Source of the DNA: a candidate division KSB1 bacterium
Lineage (GTDB): Bacteria > Zhuqueibacterota > Zhuqueibacteria > JANLFK01 > Oleimicrobiaceae
Length of the DNA: 64,000 nucleotides
Direction of reading: 5' to 3'
NCBI GenBank assembly: GCA_024655945.1
Contig: JANLFK010000003.1
Coordinates: 62,001-126,000, forward strand
The first letter of the stretch is position 1; the number at the start of each line of letters is the position of its first letter. A program made the position numbers and the translations under genes. Shown piece by piece: positions 53,367-62,722 of the stretch. The notes under the pieces are model-generated. The model searched no databases and was not told where the DNA came from. It was given only the letters and a program-made list of their open reading frames with translations.

Positions 53367-54779
53367 TTACCTCAGGACGGCGAGCTTCCGCACTAAGGTC
53401 AGGCTGCCCGCCATGAGCTTGTAGAAGTAGACGCCGGAGGAGACGGAGTTGCCGGTTTCATCGCGACCATCCCATTGCACCACGTAGCGTCCCGGCTCAC
53501 GCCTGCTGCGCTCGAGCACGCGCACCAACTGCCCGTGAATATTGTAGACGGCCACCTGCACATCGACAGCTCCGCTGCTCTGCGCGGGGATGTCGTAAGC
53601 GATCACCGTGGTTGCACCAAAGGGGTTGGGATGGCTCTGGTGCAGGGCAAAGGCAGCTGGAACCTGCCCCTGCCGCGGACTTTGCTGTTCCCAGACCAGG
53701 TCCACACGCTGGCCACTGACCGTGGCACCCACCGCATGCAGCACCTGCAGTGGAATGGTTCCGCCTTCATCCCTGCTGGTGACAAGAAGGCTCGCCACCG
53801 TCCCGCGGCCTGCGGGCATCACTATGCCGGCTGGACTGTAGAGGAGCAGGTGCAGGCGGTCGCCGGCCATCTTACTGGCCAGAGACATGCCGTTGGCAAT
53901 GCCGCACACCGAGGGCGTGCCCCCGGTCAAGTCCTTTGCCGCAAGCTGTAGATCGAGTTCCATTCCAGCCAATGGCACGGGGCTTTCCACGTCGATGGTG
54001 ACCTGGAACTGCTGGGCGTTCAGCTCAGGGCCTCTGCTCAAGGCGATGGCTCCGCGGAATGCACCAGGCGCTTCTTCGCCAAGGGCGGCAGCCTTGGGCA
54101 AGCCCGACACGGCGACGTCAATAGCCTTGCCGATGTCCGAGACGTCCACTGCGCCGTTGTTGTCAAAGTCGCCAGCCCAACGCTCGTACGCCGTTGGTGT
54201 CGGCGGACGCTGCAAGGCCATGTCGATCATACGCAGCACGTCAAACAGGTCCACCGCCTCGTTGTAAATGACGTCCCCTTTCCTGCCGAACCAAAAGACG
54301 CCGCTCTTTTGCACGAGGGTGAGCGGAGGGTTGCCTGTGGCATTTGCCGCCGCGCGCACGCTATCGAAGCCCACGCTGGCGTTCGTGCCACCTGTGGCGT
54401 TGGCAGCCACGCGCACATAGACCCACAAGATGTCGTCACTCCCTGCGGTGAGCCGCGAGCTGGTGCTGGTATCGGGGACCATCAGCACCCAGAATCCACC
54501 GGCCCTGCTGGTGGTGTCTACCCGGAACGAGGCGAGGCGCGACTTCTTTTCCATGCCGACAACCGTCAGCTTGTCCGGGCTGTCAACCAGCTTGAAGTGC
54601 ATCCCTTTGATCACTGTGGCGTTCTTGACACGAATGCTCAGCGTGTCCAAACCGCCAGGCAAGGCCCAGCCATTAGACACGAACAGCGTGTCGCCCGACT
54701 GTGCCTGTGCCGCCTCGGGCGCAGCAAGAACCCATACGACAAGCGCTGTGAGCGCGCAAGACAGACATGCTCTCCTCAT
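53367..54779 (-). CDS. secreted protein with two cohesin-like domains, dockerin-like repeat and FlgD-like tail
   Basis: A 470-aa exported protein: signal peptide (1-28); cohesin-like domain I (about 30-160) with GGLDTLSIRVKNATVIKGMHF; a dockerin-like pair (about 165-235), GDVIYNEAVDLFDVL and GDFDNNGAVDVSDI; a second cohesin-like domain (about 250-370) around QQFQVTIDVESPVPLAGM; then FALHQSHPNPFG and a FlgD-like Ig domain (about 375-470) ending with GVYFYKLMAGS. GGAGG precedes ATG 54779. First gene of the operon. Cohesin-dockerin pairing with its neighbours is possible but untested. Confidence 0.85.
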   Translation of the reverse strand: MRRACLSCALTALVVWVLAAPEAAQAQSGDTLFVSNGWALPGGLDTLSIRVKNATVIKGMHFKLVDSPDKLTVVGMEKKSRLASFRVDTTSRAGGFWVLMVPDTSTSSRLTAGSDDILWVYVRVAANATGGTNASVGFDSVRAAANATGNPPLTLVQKSGVFWFGRKGDVIYNEAVDLFDVLRMIDMALQRPPTPTAYERWAGDFDNNGAVDVSDIGKAIDVAVSGLPKAAALGEEAPGAFRGAIALSRGPELNAQQFQVTIDVESPVPLAGMELDLQLAAKDLTGGTPSVCGIANGMSLASKMAGDRLHLLLYSPAGIVMPAGRGTVASLLVTSRDEGGTIPLQVLHAVGATVSGQRVDLVWEQQSPRQGQVPAAFALHQSHPNPFGATTVIAYDIPAQSSGAVDVQVAVYNIHGQLVRVLERSRREPGRYVVQWDGRDETGNSVSSGVYFYKLMAGSLTLVRKLAVLR

Positions 54780-55220
54780 CGCACCCTCCGCTCGCAAAAG
54801 TCATCTCCTGCGTGCAGCAACCAAAGCCACATCCTGCCTGCTACCGCCTATCTAGTGCCACCCCGGCTACCACCTCGCACGCCTGCTCTGAGGCGTGCGC
54901 CCTGCTGTGCTTTCCGCTGTTCACAAATGATACGATGGTTCAGGCCGAGACAGCCACTCTCTTCGCCGGCCGGTACCACCTGGCGGGCACAGTGCCTTCG
55001 CCCTTGCCACGCGCTTGCACCCGGCGCTTTCTTTCGCAAAAACGAAGAGATAGGCAGCCCCTCTTTGTGCGCCATCGGGACGAGCTCCCGCCCTGCAGCG
55101 AGCAGATTGCCGAGCACGCTCCACTCGTCGCCGCTGCTCTGAAACGGCAAACGCTATGCCACCCGCGAGGACCGAGACGATGCGAAGGGGGAGCTCAGGA
55201 CGGCAGGACGCGGGGCGCTT
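54780..55220. other. 441-bp intergenic region
   Basis: It lies between two genes read leftward. CGCACGCC (54876-54883) and GGCGTGCG (54892-54899) form an 8-bp hairpin without a T-run. No convincing promoter, ORF or RNA is seen. Confidence 0.4.
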
Positions 55221-56612
55221 TCACTGGCCTGGCTTGAGCTCGGCCAAGCGTTTGGCCGCGCGCTGACCATAGCTGGTCTTCGGCCCGAGGCGCACGGCCG
55301 CCCGATAGTGCTTCGCGGCATCCACCACCTTCTTGCCGTTTTCGTAGACTTGCGCCACGAGGAAGCGCACTTTGGGCGCCAGCGAATCCAGCTCCACTGC
55401 TCGCTCAAGGCAGAGAGAGGCCGAATCCGCGTAGCTTAGATGCAAGAAGCTCTCGCCCAGGCCCAAGTAGGCCTCGGGGCTGGTGGGTTTGTCGTTGGCG
55501 AACTCGCGATACAGAGCGCGTGCCTGTTCCCATAAACCATGTTTGAGCAGCATGCGGCCGGCGCGCTCATAGGCGGCCGCAACACGACCTTCCCCTTTCA
55601 GGAAAGCTGCCAGCTCCGCGGTGGCTCTCATGGGCTGGTGCAACTGAAGATAGGCGACTGCCTTGTAAAGGTGCGCGTCGGCTTGCTCCGGGCTCTCCTC
55701 CAGCACCTGACTCATCACGCGGAGCACTTCGGCAGGCGCTCTGCGTCTGAATGCCTCCTCGGCCTTTTCGTACGGGTCCTCAACGCGCACCACCTCGGTA
55801 AGCACCTCCTGGCCGCGTACTGTGACCATGACGAAGTGAAAGTAGCCGCCGGAGTCAGGAGGCGCATAGAGCGGCGCGCCAGCCCCGCCGGTTATGACCT
55901 GGCGCAGACCGCCGTAAGTGGCATCATGGTACAGGTGCTCGTGACCCACGAAGAGAATGTCCACCCCATGCTGCAGAAAGAGCGCCGCCAGGCTGTCCCT
56001 GTGGGCGGGGTACTTGTCAAAGGAATCGCCGGCATGCGGGCCAACAGGGTAGAGGGGACGGTGCACGCAGACGAAAGTGTGCGTCGTCCCTCGATGTGCC
56101 TCAAGGTCACTCTTGAGCCAGAGGAGCTGCTCGCGGGAGAGGCGGGAGACATTCCCCTCCTCCTCCGAGCAGAGGATCACCAAGTGGCAGTTGCCATAGT
56201 CCACGGAGTAGTACGGCTTGCCAATCATCTCCGCAAAGAGCGCCCGACTCGGCCTGTTGAAATAGTCGTGATTGCCTGGCGCCACATGCAGAGGGACATC
56301 GAGGGGCGACGAAACCCTGATAAACTCCTCAAACATGCGGCACAAGGTCAGACTGTCATCAGTACCGCCCACGATGACGTCGCCAGTGTTGAAGACGGCG
56401 ACCGGCTTCCGGGCCTTCAGCTCTTTGAGGAGCAACCTGTGCACGTAGGGTTGCCGTGCGGTGCGAGTGCCCGGTCGGTTATCCCCGAGCACCGCGAAGC
56501 GCACCTCTTTGGTCCTGTGGTCAGCCGTGCTGGTCCATGGCTGGCTACTTGCGGCCAACGCAACCCCAATGGCCACTGCTGTCCCACAGAGCCATGGCCG
56601 TACCCGGTCCAT
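55221..56612 (-). CDS. exported metallophosphoesterase with TPR tail
   Basis: A 463-aa calcineurin-like phosphoesterase. A signal-anchor or signal peptide (about 5-23) precedes the catalytic domain, whose motifs are LGDNRPG (Asp44), NTGDVIVGG, GNHDYF, VCVHRPLY and GHEHLYH. Residues about 285-460 form TPR-like helical repeats (AYLQLHQPMRATAEL, YERAGRMLLKHGLWEQA and so on). GGAGG fixes ATG 56612. Substrate unknown; the TPR part suggests a partner protein. Divergent from the ptsN-like gene. Confidence 0.88.
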   Translation of the reverse strand: MDRVRPWLCGTAVAIGVALAASSQPWTSTADHRTKEVRFAVLGDNRPGTRTARQPYVHRLLLKELKARKPVAVFNTGDVIVGGTDDSLTLCRMFEEFIRVSSPLDVPLHVAPGNHDYFNRPSRALFAEMIGKPYYSVDYGNCHLVILCSEEEGNVSRLSREQLLWLKSDLEAHRGTTHTFVCVHRPLYPVGPHAGDSFDKYPAHRDSLAALFLQHGVDILFVGHEHLYHDATYGGLRQVITGGAGAPLYAPPDSGGYFHFVMVTVRGQEVLTEVVRVEDPYEKAEEAFRRRAPAEVLRVMSQVLEESPEQADAHLYKAVAYLQLHQPMRATAELAAFLKGEGRVAAAYERAGRMLLKHGLWEQARALYREFANDKPTSPEAYLGLGESFLHLSYADSASLCLERAVELDSLAPKVRFLVAQVYENGKKVVDAAKHYRAAVRLGPKTSYGQRAAKRLAELKPGQ

Positions 56613-56765
56613 TCTCTCCTCCTTCTCAAGCCTGAGCCGTTGATATGAGGCGCCCACAGCAAGACCGGACGCACCCTATCCTTACGGAAAATTTAAGACC
56701 ATGCGCACTCTTCAGTCCAGAGCATCTGCGGTAACCCGATTTTGCCAGGGCGAGAGAGAAAGAGT

Positions 56766-56791
56766 TTGCATTATTGAGATTTTGTTATAAA
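56766..56791 (+). promoter_or_regulatory. candidate extended -10 promoter for the ptsN-like gene
   Basis: TATAAA at 56786-56791 is preceded by TG-n (56783-56785), an extended -10. A TTGCAT lies at 56766-56771, but its 14-bp spacing is short. The 56680-56820 stretch is the AT-richest of the window. Confidence 0.45.
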
Positions 56792-56823
56792 TTTGGGGCG
56801 AATTTTGAGGGAGCAGTGGGAGC

Positions 56824-57294
56824 ATGAGACTGAAAGAAATACTGAGCAAGGACACAATCCGCATCCCTCTGTTGAGCACCGAAAAAGACAAGCTCATCGA
56901 GGAGATGGTGGATGCACTATATGCGGCCGGCAAGATTGAGGACCGCGAGAAAGTGTTAAAGGCGGTTCTGGATCGCGAGCGGGTGATGAGCACCGGCGTG
57001 GGCGATGGGGTGGCCATCCCTCACGGCAAAGCCGACGGCGTGAAGAACCTGGTGGCCTCCTTCGGGGTTACCAAGCACGAAGTAGAGTTTGGGTCCATCG
57101 ACGACAAGCCGGTGCGCCTGGTCTTTCTCTTGGTGGGGCCCTACGACCAGACGGGACCTCACTTGAAGGCGCTGAGTCACATCTCGCGCCTCATGCATCG
57201 CCCTGAGTGTCGCGCCCGCCTCACCAAGGCCAAGACTCCGGAAGAGGTGCTGGCAGCCATAGAGAAGGAAGAGGACGCCTGTTTCGGCACTTAG
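56824..57294 (+). CDS. PTS EIIA-domain protein (PtsN/fructose type)
   Basis: A 156-aa EIIA of the fructose/nitrogen family. The phosphoacceptor His67 lies in GVGDGVAIPHGKADG. It may be a regulatory IIA (PtsN-like) because no IIB/IIC membrane components are encoded nearby. The ATG is preceded by GAGGGAG. It opens the rightward run that leads to hisS. Confidence 0.88.
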   Translation: MRLKEILSKDTIRIPLLSTEKDKLIEEMVDALYAAGKIEDREKVLKAVLDRERVMSTGVGDGVAIPHGKADGVKNLVASFGVTKHEVEFGSIDDKPVRLVFLLVGPYDQTGPHLKALSHISRLMHRPECRARLTKAKTPEEVLAAIEKEEDACFGT

Positions 57295-57328
57295 TGCACT
57301 GCCCAGTCTGAGGAGCTCCGTCTGAGCC

Positions 57329-57664
57329 ATGCCGTTTTGTCCAGATTGCGGGTACGAATACGTGCAAGGAAGCACCGTCTGTTCTGACTGCAGACGGCCT
57401 CTGATTGAAGAACCGCAGGTCACCGAGGCTACCGAGGAAGAATGGGTCCAGTTGCACTCCCTGCCAGGGCCGGTTTACGCGGAGATGGTCAGGGAGGCGC
57501 TGGCGCGCGTCGGTATCCCTGCCGTGCTCCGGCAAGACGCTCTTTCGGGGGCCCTGGGGAGCAAGGGCGCAAGTGCCGTCGGCTCCGAGGCGGTGTTGCT
57601 TGTGCCCAAGCGGCACCGCAGGCGCGCCGCCAAAATCCTGCACGAGATGTTAGACCACATCTGA
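57329..57664 (+). CDS. zinc-ribbon / DUF2007 protein
   Basis: A 111-aa protein with an N-terminal zinc ribbon (CPDCGYEYVQGSTVCSDC, Cys4-Cys21) and a C-terminal DUF2007-type signal-transducing domain (about 40-108) with VYAEMVREALARVGIPAVLR. It is 34 nt after the PTS gene and ends 53 nt before the chosen hisS start. The family has no established biochemical function; PII-like folding has been proposed for DUF2007. Confidence 0.75.
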   Translation: MPFCPDCGYEYVQGSTVCSDCRRPLIEEPQVTEATEEEWVQLHSLPGPVYAEMVREALARVGIPAVLRQDALSGALGSKGASAVGSEAVLLVPKRHRRRAAKILHEMLDHI

Positions 57665-57717
57665 CCATGCCCCGCTGGCGCAAGGGGCCGAGCAATTCAC
57701 GAGGCGCAGAGACTGCT

Positions 57718-58995
57718 GTGAAGTACCAATCGGTCAAGGGCACCCGCGATGTGCTGCCCGAGGAGCAACCCTACTGGCGCCACATCGAGGCGCAGATCTA
57801 CCGCATTTGCACGCTGTATGGGTACGAGCGCATCGACACGCCGATATTCGAGCAGACGCAGCTCTTCGAACGCGGGGTCGGCACAAGCACGGATATCGTC
57901 GAAAAGGAGATGTACACCTTTTGGGATCGGGGACACGATTCCCTGACCTTGCGGCCGGAGTTCACCGCGGGGGTTATTCGCGCCTCCCTGCAGAACGGAC
58001 TGCACACGCGCCCCAAACCGGTGCGGCTCTTTTCCATCGGCCCAATCTTCCGCTATGAGCGCCCGCAGGCGGGCCGCTTCCGCCAGCACACACAATTCAA
58101 CGTGGAGGCCTTGGGCGAACAGGATCCCGCCATGGACGTGGAGGTGATGTCCATCGCTTGGCAGCTCTACGCTGACCTCGGCTTCCGAGGACTCTGCTTC
58201 CAGTTGAACAGCACAGGCTGTCCGCAATGTCGACCTGGCTATCTCAAGGTCCTCCGGGAGTACTACCAGACCCACTTTGCGGAGATCTGCCCGGACTGCC
58301 AGCGAAGGCTGGAGCGCAGTCCTCTGCGCGTGCTGGACTGCAAGGTCGACTCCTGCCAGCCGATCATCGCCAAGGCCCCGCCACTTTTGGAGCACCTTTG
58401 TGCCGACTGTGCGAGCCACTTTGCCAAACTGCGCCAGTACCTGGAGCTCCTCGGCCGGCCGTACACCCTCAACCATCGGCTGGTGCGTGGGCTGGACTAT
58501 TACACCAAGACGGTGTTTGAAGTCTGGGTACAAGGCATCGGCGCCCAGAACGCCATGTGTGGCGGTGGGCGCTACGACGGGCTGATCGAGCAACTTGGCG
58601 GCCCGCCCACGCCCGGCATAGGCTTTGGCTCAGGCATTGAGCGCATCATCTTGAGCATGAAGGAACAAGGCCTTTCGGTCCCGGCGCTGCCCAAGCCGCA
58701 GGTTTTTGTGGCATCGCAGGGCGAGAGCGCCCGTCTGGTGGCCCTGCGGGTCCTGTTCTCCCTGCGCGAAAGTGGGGTGGCAACCACCTTTGCCCCTGGT
58801 GATCGAAGCCTCAAGGCGCAGCTCCGCGAGGCAAACCGCGTGGGGGCACGCGTCGTGCTCATCGTCGGTGAGGAGGAGGTGGCTAACCAGACCGTCAGCG
58901 TCAAGGATATGGCCAGTGGCGCTCAGGAGATGGTGCGCTTGGAGCAGGTGGTGGAGAACGTGAGCAAGAGGCTGAACGCCCTGACAGACAAGTGA
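57718..58995 (+). CDS. hisS: histidyl-tRNA synthetase
   Basis: A 425-aa class II aminoacyl-tRNA synthetase that charges tRNA-His. Near the N-terminus is YQSVKGTRDVLPEE; motif 2 is FRYERPQAGRFRQHTQF; the histidine loops are GLDYYTKTVFE and GGGRYDGL; motif 3 is GIGFGSGIERI. Anticodon domain about 325-425. GTG 57718 matches the family N-terminus; ATG 57667 would add 17 polar residues. Extra Cys pairs (CPQC, CPDC, CADC) in the insertion domain resemble those of many bacterial HisRS. Confidence 0.95.
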   Translation: MKYQSVKGTRDVLPEEQPYWRHIEAQIYRICTLYGYERIDTPIFEQTQLFERGVGTSTDIVEKEMYTFWDRGHDSLTLRPEFTAGVIRASLQNGLHTRPKPVRLFSIGPIFRYERPQAGRFRQHTQFNVEALGEQDPAMDVEVMSIAWQLYADLGFRGLCFQLNSTGCPQCRPGYLKVLREYYQTHFAEICPDCQRRLERSPLRVLDCKVDSCQPIIAKAPPLLEHLCADCASHFAKLRQYLELLGRPYTLNHRLVRGLDYYTKTVFEVWVQGIGAQNAMCGGGRYDGLIEQLGGPPTPGIGFGSGIERIILSMKEQGLSVPALPKPQVFVASQGESARLVALRVLFSLRESGVATTFAPGDRSLKAQLREANRVGARVVLIVGEEEVANQTVSVKDMASGAQEMVRLEQVVENVSKRLNALTDK

Positions 58996-59011
58996 GCGAC
59001 GGAGAGGGAAG

Positions 59012-59869
59012 GTGGCACATCCCTACGCGCCACGGACAGTACCGATTTCCCAGAATCAGCTCAAGTACTACCGCTTGCTTCTCATCAAGAAGTACCGCAC
59101 GCGCGACCGCAAGTTTCTGGTGGAAGGGGTGCGGTGCATCGAGGAGGCCCTCGCGGCGGGAGCGGCTCTGGAGGCCGTGGTCATAGCGCCGCAGGCCATG
59201 TACGTGGAGCGTGCTCTCCGGCTCATGCAGGCGCTTGAGCAAGCTGGGGTGACCCTTTTGGCTGCTGACCGTCGCGCCTTCCGCACCATAGCTGACACCG
59301 CGCAGAGCCAGGGCCTGGTAGCCGTAGCTCGCTGGCCTTATGAGCCATTCGCGCCAGAACAATTTGCAGCCCGCGGCATACTCGTTGCGTTGAACGGGGT
59401 GGCTGACCCAGGAAACGCCGGCACCATCGTCAGAACCTGTGCGTGGTTCGGCGTGCAAGGGGTGCTCTGCGATCGCACGACTGTGGACACTACCAATCCC
59501 AAGACCGTGCGAAGTACCGCTGGCGCCATCTTCCACGTGCCGGTGTACGACGAGCTCGACATCTCCAGCGTTCTTCCCCAACTCAGGGAACGAGGATTTG
59601 CGCTCTACTACGCGGACGTGCGCGCCTCGACTGCGCTGGAGCAAATCGTCTCGGCACAGGCCTGTGTGGTAGTGCTGGGAAGCGAAGCCAGTGGCATTGA
59701 CCCCGCACTGGCGGCGCTCTGCGACCGCGGGGTGCGCATCGAGCGTTATGGTGCGGGAGACTCTTTGAACGTGGCCGTAGCTGCCGGCATCATCCTGGCC
59801 CATTTCGCCAAACTAACCAGGCGCCAGGAGCCCCATCCCCCGGACTTGCTGGGCGACCGTTACGCATGA
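59012..59869 (+). CDS. SpoU/TrmH-family RNA 2'-O-methyltransferase
   Basis: A 285-aa enzyme with an N-terminal substrate-binding domain (about 10-100, YRTRDRKFLVEGVRC) and the SpoU knot: LNGVADPGNAGTIVRTCAWFG (motif 1 core NGVADPGNAGTI), VVVLGSEASGID (motif 2) and AGDSLNVAVAAGIIL (motif 3). RlmB or TrmH-type rRNA/tRNA ribose methylation is likely; the target base cannot be read. The start is GTG 59012 after GAGGGAAG, 16 nt after hisS. Confidence 0.9.
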   Translation: MAHPYAPRTVPISQNQLKYYRLLLIKKYRTRDRKFLVEGVRCIEEALAAGAALEAVVIAPQAMYVERALRLMQALEQAGVTLLAADRRAFRTIADTAQSQGLVAVARWPYEPFAPEQFAARGILVALNGVADPGNAGTIVRTCAWFGVQGVLCDRTTVDTTNPKTVRSTAGAIFHVPVYDELDISSVLPQLRERGFALYYADVRASTALEQIVSAQACVVVLGSEASGIDPALAALCDRGVRIERYGAGDSLNVAVAAGIILAHFAKLTRRQEPHPPDLLGDRYA

Positions 59870-59992
59870 GGCCGGCGGCTTCGAGGGACGGCCGGCAGAG
59901 CGCCGCACATTTGCGCAGCGACGAGACGCGTAGAACGAGGTATCTGGTTCAGGCTGTTCAGTGATGAGCACCCACCACGAAAGGAATTGGCA

Positions 59993-60802
59993 TTGGAGCA
60001 GACACCCGAGCAAACACCTCTCCCCCCTCACCCACATCCGAGCATAGGTCTGAGCGTGGGGGTGATGGTCATCACCATGATTTTTATGATGCTGGTCGCC
60101 GTGGGGGCGGCCTTTTTCTTTCAGAAAAGCTTGCTCCTGGCTGCCGAGGTTTCCATAGTCGTTCCCGCGCTGATCGTGACCGTGGCTGGGCGCTATCCTT
60201 TTGCTGCGGTCTTTCGCTTACGACAGACGGCCGTCTCTCACTTGGTGCTTGGCCTAGTGATCGGGGTGGCTGCCGCAGTTGTCATGGATGAGCTCGATCG
60301 CATCGTAAACCTCTTCTTCCCACTGCCGGAAAGCCTCCTCGGCCAGGTGAAGCAACTACTCACCATCCGCTCGCTTCCAGAAGGTGTGTCCGTGGTTCTG
60401 TTTGCGGTGTTGGGCGCGGGTCTTTTGGAGGAAATGCTCTTCCGAGGTTTTCTGCAACAGTCCTTCGAGCGCACGCTCGATGCGAGCCGGGGGATCGTGT
60501 TCTGTTCATTAGCCTTCGCCTTGCTGCACGTGAACCCCTGGACCAGCATCCAGATTCTCATCTTCGGCGTCCTTCTTGGCCTCCTGGCCTGGAGGAGCAA
60601 CAGCGTCCTTCCGGCGGCCATCGTCCATGCGACCAACAATGGCCTCTCTGTGCTGGCGATTAACATGGGATTCGACCAGGCGCCATGGTACCTGTGGCAT
60701 GGCCATGTGCGCCCGCGCATCCTGATTCCAGCGATCATCGTTCTGGTGTGGGGCGTGCGCATGTTCTTCGCCGCAGCACCCCGACAGAAACCGACAAGAT
60801 AG
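59993..60802 (+). CDS. CPBP-family intramembrane metalloprotease
   Basis: A 269-aa membrane protein with about six to eight helices. The CPBP (CAAX-protease-like) motifs are EEMLFRGFLQQ (EExxxR), FALLHVNPWTSIQ (FxxxH) and IVHATNNGLS (HxxxN), which supply the catalytic Glu and metal His residues. The TTG at 59993 is 7 nt from AAGGA; TTG 59987 is too close. Substrate unknown; members process prenylated or other small membrane peptides. Confidence 0.85.
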   Translation: MEQTPEQTPLPPHPHPSIGLSVGVMVITMIFMMLVAVGAAFFFQKSLLLAAEVSIVVPALIVTVAGRYPFAAVFRLRQTAVSHLVLGLVIGVAAAVVMDELDRIVNLFFPLPESLLGQVKQLLTIRSLPEGVSVVLFAVLGAGLLEEMLFRGFLQQSFERTLDASRGIVFCSLAFALLHVNPWTSIQILIFGVLLGLLAWRSNSVLPAAIVHATNNGLSVLAINMGFDQAPWYLWHGHVRPRILIPAIIVLVWGVRMFFAAAPRQKPTR

Positions 60803-60820
60803 CATACGGGAGATTGCGTA

Positions 60821-62365
60821 GTGAAAGCGACTGCAACTGGTCGAGAGCCGATCGTCCACATCGGCATGATCCGCGGCACTGACAAGGTCACCTTTCGCTG
60901 CAGCGAGCCATGTGCCGTGTGCGACCGCGAGGGAAAAGTGCACGGCGAGATAGTTGCCGACCGGTCGTACGAGGTGACGGTCTCTGAATCGGTCCCTGCG
61001 CGCGTTGACTACTTTGTGCGCCTTGCCATCACCGAAGACGAGGCGACTGCTCAACAGGCGGCGGCAAGAGAGGCCAAGAGGGGCTGGCCGCTCACCCACC
61101 GCCACCTCGGGCTGGTGGTGGATGTGGGAGCCTCCACGGTCGACAACAGGGAGTACTGGGTGCTCGCCGGGCCCTTTCCCACGGAAAAGGATGCGGTGGA
61201 ATTCCGCCGCGAGCATGGCATCCCGGCCGTCTACCTGGTGGTGGAGCAGGCGGTGCACCCTCCCCGCGCGATTTTGGAGTGCGCCGGACACCGCTTTCAG
61301 GACGTCGTCCGCATTGTGCCGCGCTCAGGCAGAAAAGGGGTCATCACTCTGGCTGACGTGTTGGTGGGAGTGGAGTTCCACTGGCAGCACTTGGAGGACC
61401 AGCTCCTCTTCGGCACTTTGGAAGTGGCTGTGAACAACCAAGGGCGATTGGTCGCCATTGACGAGCTGCTGATGGAAGACTATCTTGCCAGCGTCAACTC
61501 CTCGGAGATGACCACCGATTGTCCAGAAGATCTACTCCGCGCGCAAACGGTGGCAGCCCGCGCCACCGTGCTGGCCACCATGGGCAAGCACCACGCTGCC
61601 GAGCCCTTTCACCTCTGTGCTGACGACCACTGCCAGCGCTACTGGGGAGCAGGGTACGTCATGGAGCGGTCAATCCAGGCAGCTTCCGACACCCGCGGCG
61701 AGGTTCTCCTCTTCCAGGGCAAGGTGTGCGACGCCCGGTATTCGAAGATCTGTGGCGGGGTAGCCGAAGACTATGCCAATGTGTGGGATGAGCGCCACGT
61801 GCCCTACTTAGTTCCCTTTGTGGACGGCAAGGAGCCCGTGTCCTTCCCCATCGACGACGAAGCAAAGGCGCGGGCTTTCATCGAGAGCAGGCCGGATGTC
61901 TTTTGCAACACCGAGCGCTACCCGGTGCCCGCCACCCTTGGCGACTCCAACCGTCTGTTCCGGTGGGAGGTGAGCTACCCTCGCGAGCAGTTACAAGAGC
62001 TCGTCGCCCGCAAGAGTGGCCTTGACTTTGGCGAACTCATCGACCTGGTCCCTGGAAAGCGAGGTGCGTCTGGCCGCTTGATGAGCCTGCAGGTAATAGG
62101 TACTAAGCGCTCATTCACGGTGGGCAAGGAACTGGAAATCCGCCGCATCCTTTCTGAGACGCACCTGTACAGCGCCTGTTTCTACGTCAAACGCCAAGTG
62201 GACGCGCAGGGCAAAGTACAGCGGTTCGTGCTGCGCGGCGCGGGCTGGGGGCACGGCGTTGGCCTGTGCCAGGTGGGGGCCACGACCATGGCCGCGCAGG
62301 GCTACGACTATCGACAAATCCTCAGCCACTACTACCCGGGCACGGAATTGGCAAAGCTCTATTGA
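60821..62365 (+). CDS. SpoIID/LytB-domain protein with SPOR-like N-terminal part
   Basis: A 514-aa peptidoglycan-related protein. The N-terminal half (about 65-145) has SPOR-like spacing (FVRLAITED and YWVLAGPFPTEKDAVEF). The SpoIID domain (about 205-505) has the catalytic Glu in NSSEMTTDCPEDLLRAQ, then CARYSK-like DARYSKICGG and the C-terminal motif GAGWGHGVGLCQVGA. SpoIID is a lytic transglycosylase or amidase enhancer. No signal peptide or transmembrane segment is visible from GTG 60821, so its route to the wall is unexplained. CPBP gene 18 nt upstream. Confidence 0.85.
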   Translation: MKATATGREPIVHIGMIRGTDKVTFRCSEPCAVCDREGKVHGEIVADRSYEVTVSESVPARVDYFVRLAITEDEATAQQAAAREAKRGWPLTHRHLGLVVDVGASTVDNREYWVLAGPFPTEKDAVEFRREHGIPAVYLVVEQAVHPPRAILECAGHRFQDVVRIVPRSGRKGVITLADVLVGVEFHWQHLEDQLLFGTLEVAVNNQGRLVAIDELLMEDYLASVNSSEMTTDCPEDLLRAQTVAARATVLATMGKHHAAEPFHLCADDHCQRYWGAGYVMERSIQAASDTRGEVLLFQGKVCDARYSKICGGVAEDYANVWDERHVPYLVPFVDGKEPVSFPIDDEAKARAFIESRPDVFCNTERYPVPATLGDSNRLFRWEVSYPREQLQELVARKSGLDFGELIDLVPGKRGASGRLMSLQVIGTKRSFTVGKELEIRRILSETHLYSACFYVKRQVDAQGKVQRFVLRGAGWGHGVGLCQVGATTMAAQGYDYRQILSHYYPGTELAKLY

Positions 62366-62722
62366 GGCTGGGCCCACAGTGCCGAGAGTCTCACCCGGGG
62401 AACGGCCCGAGGGCCGCGCATGAGCCCGGGCCGGCACCGTTGGTTTTTGCTCCGGAGCCGGCAAAGGGTTAATGCTTCCCGTACTTTGGGCGTGAATGCG
62501 CCTGGTCGCGGCGCGCCCAGGCGCGGAGGGCAGCACCTTTCTGCAGAGCTGCTTGGGAGGACGAAGCGCCTCGGGCTGCCCTTCGCCATTTCTCTCGTGA
62601 ACCCCCCTTCGCGATGGAAGTTCAGGATCTGTGCGCTAACGCCGTCCCCTCTCCGCAAATTGGAGTTGATGCCCCTATGCATAGAGGCGGTTAAGGAACT
62701 GTCATAAGCTGCGGAAAGGGCA
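62366..62722. other. 357-bp intergenic region
   Basis: It lies between SpoIID-like and receiver genes. GCGCCTGG (62498-62505) and CCAGGCGC (62517-62524) form an 8-bp hairpin. CCCCTATGCATAGAGG (62672-62687) is a near-perfect palindrome 36 nt before the receiver gene, possibly an operator. No ORF or clear promoter. Confidence 0.45.
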
